Positions 63,233 through 64,000 of a stretch of DNA of 64,000 nucleotides are shown here, piece by piece. A program made the position numbers and the translations under genes. Numbering within the stretch: the first letter of the stretch is position 1; each line of letters begins with the position of its first letter. The notes beneath the pieces were generated by a model that saw only the letters and a list, made by a program, of their open reading frames with translations, made no database searches and was not told the DNA's origin. Source of the stretch: Bacillus sp. ISL-18 (GTDB lineage Bacteria; Bacillota; Bacilli; Bacillales; Cytobacillaceae); contig NZ_JAGGQG010000010.1 of assembly GCF_018613415.1 (NCBI RefSeq), forward strand, positions 221,888 to 285,887. The letters run 5' to 3'.

Positions 63233-64000
63233 ATTTAATCTTTCGCTGACTATATTGCTTTGTATCGATTCCTCTTTGCGTTAACCAGTGATAGGTCTCA
63301 CCTGATATAATTACGGGCGCATTTTTTAAGTCCGAAATAGACTTTGCACCTAATGCAGTCATTACCATTGTTAATTCCGAATGAAGAGTGTTTATTTCTT
63401 CGATTAAAGCTTCCAGACCATCCTGCACAAGTATTTGCAAGAAGAAGCCTGCGAGACCAATCGCACTTGCACCAATTGCTAACCCTTTTGCAATATCTAT
63501 GCTTGAGGAAAAACCTCCAGACCCAATAATCGGAATATGATTAGGGATACTTGCTGCCTCAAGTATTGAAATAGGTGTAGGGATTCCCCAATTATTGAAA
63601 AACGGAAGAGATTGTTTCCTGCGTTTATTTTCTATTTCAGCAAAATTTGTCCCTCCGGAACCTCCTACATCAACAAAAGCTGCACCTGCCGAAATGAGAG
63701 ACTCAACTGTTTCCATAGACATGCCAAAGCCGACTTCCTTTACGATAATCGGAACGTTTACCCCACTGGCAATCTCTGTGATTCTGTTTAGAGATCCGAA
63801 AAAATTCCGATCCCCTTCAGGCATCGTTAATTCTTGAATCACATTTAAATGGATTTGTAAGGCATTGGCCCCAATCATATCAATGGCCAATTTAGCATTT
63901 TCAATGGTCGCTTCACTGCCTAAATTGGCGATGACAATCCCATTGGGATTCTCTTTACGGACAATTTCATATGTATATCTTTCTTGTTGATCCCTAATAG
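63231..64000 (-). CDS. fni: Type 2 isopentenyl-diphosphate isomerase, C-terminal part
   Basis: The gene enters from the right edge, so its start is missing; about 255 C-terminal residues are present. It is an FMN- and Mg-dependent TIM-barrel enzyme turning isopentenyl into dimethylallyl diphosphate for polyprenyl synthesis, upstream of HepS/HepT. Visible motifs are QERYTYEIVRKENPNG, ANLGSEATIENAKLAI, ALQIHLNVIQELTMPEGDR (with the Mg-binding Gln-Glu region), VKEVGFGMS, VGGSGGTNFAEIE and the FMN phosphate loop GSGGFSSSIDIAKGLAIGA. Confidence 0.96.
   Translation of the reverse strand, partial: IRDQQERYTYEIVRKENPNGIVIANLGSEATIENAKLAIDMIGANALQIHLNVIQELTMPEGDRNFFGSLNRITEIASGVNVPIIVKEVGFGMSMETVESLISAGAAFVDVGGSGGTNFAEIENKRRKQSLPFFNNWGIPTPISILEAASIPNHIPIIGSGGFSSSIDIAKGLAIGASAIGLAGFFLQILVQDGLEALIEEINTLHSELTMVMTALGAKSISDLKNAPVIISGETYHWLTQRGIDTKQYSQRKIK

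Noticed and set aside
1..64000. Prophage, transposon, phage-defence system, rRNA or tRNA genes
   Set aside because: I looked for integrases, transposases, restriction or toxin genes, spacer arrays and tRNA cloverleafs and found none. Only small non-coding repeats are present.

Overview
This is a 64 kb stretch of AT-rich chromosome from a spore-forming member of the Bacillaceae. Gene order follows the Bacillus subtilis block from ypvA to fni almost gene for gene: ypvA-ypsC-rnpB-gpsB-ypsA-cotD-mrfBA, yppG-to-ponA, nth-dnaD, aspB-ypmB, dinG-panDCB, birA-cca-bsh-mgsA-dapB, the ypj genes, qcrABC, ypiFBA, the aromatic genes, ndk-hepT-menG-hepS-mtrB-folE-hbs-spoIVA, yphF-yphE-gpsA-der and yphA-ypzI-fni. 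CotD, SspM, YpjB, YppG and SpoIVA show that it sporulates. BshA and BshB1 show that it makes bacillithiol. A quinol-type nitric oxide reductase and Hcp point to a strain that meets nitric oxide, such as the denitrifying Neobacillus-like bacilli. The genus is inferred only from gene content.

Layout. Bases 1-13.3 kb hold a nitric-oxide theme wrapped around conserved genes. norB (cut by the window edge) lies divergent from one Crp/Fnr-family regulator. A close paralogue of that regulator sits 10 kb away, facing hcp. Perfect TGTGA-N6-TCACA operators stand in front of both norB and hcp. Between the two regulators are ypvA, ypsC, RNase P RNA, gpsB, ypsA, cotD and the mitomycin-repair pair mrfAB. 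From 13.3 to 22.4 kb come hsp20, small sporulation genes, recU-ponA and ypoC-nth-dnaD. From 22.4 to 28.4 kb, a 207-bp structured repeat occupies the place where B. subtilis has asnS; then come aspB, ypmB, a secreted protein resembling a metal-less ComEC beta-lactamase domain, and dinG. From 28.4 to 36.4 kb are panBCD behind an attenuator-like leader, birA, cca, bshA, bshB1, mgsA, dapB and ypjD.

From 36.6 to 45.3 kb are membrane proteins (YpjC, a YugP-like protease, YpjB, YpjA), the menaquinol:cytochrome c reductase (qcrABC), ypiFBA and a degenerate amidohydrolase-like gene. From 45.4 to 56.4 kb the aromatic supraoperon (aroC-aroB-aroH-hisC-tyrA-aroA) is read from ndk towards aroA. The trpEDCFBA genes that B. 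subtilis carries in the middle are missing, yet mtrB, encoding the tryptophan-sensing TRAP protein, is kept next to folE. The heptaprenyl and menaquinone genes here supply the quinone used by QcrABC and by the NO reductase. From 56.7 to 64 kb are spoIVA, yphF, yphE, gpsA, der, yphA, ypzI and the start-truncated fni.

Most genes lie on the minus strand and end in clear rho-independent hairpins, many shared by converging genes. I see no rRNA, tRNA, transposase, prophage or CRISPR array. The strongest candidates for something new are the two-regulator NO module, the panB leader RNA, the size-variant structured repeat family, and the two degenerate-enzyme proteins.
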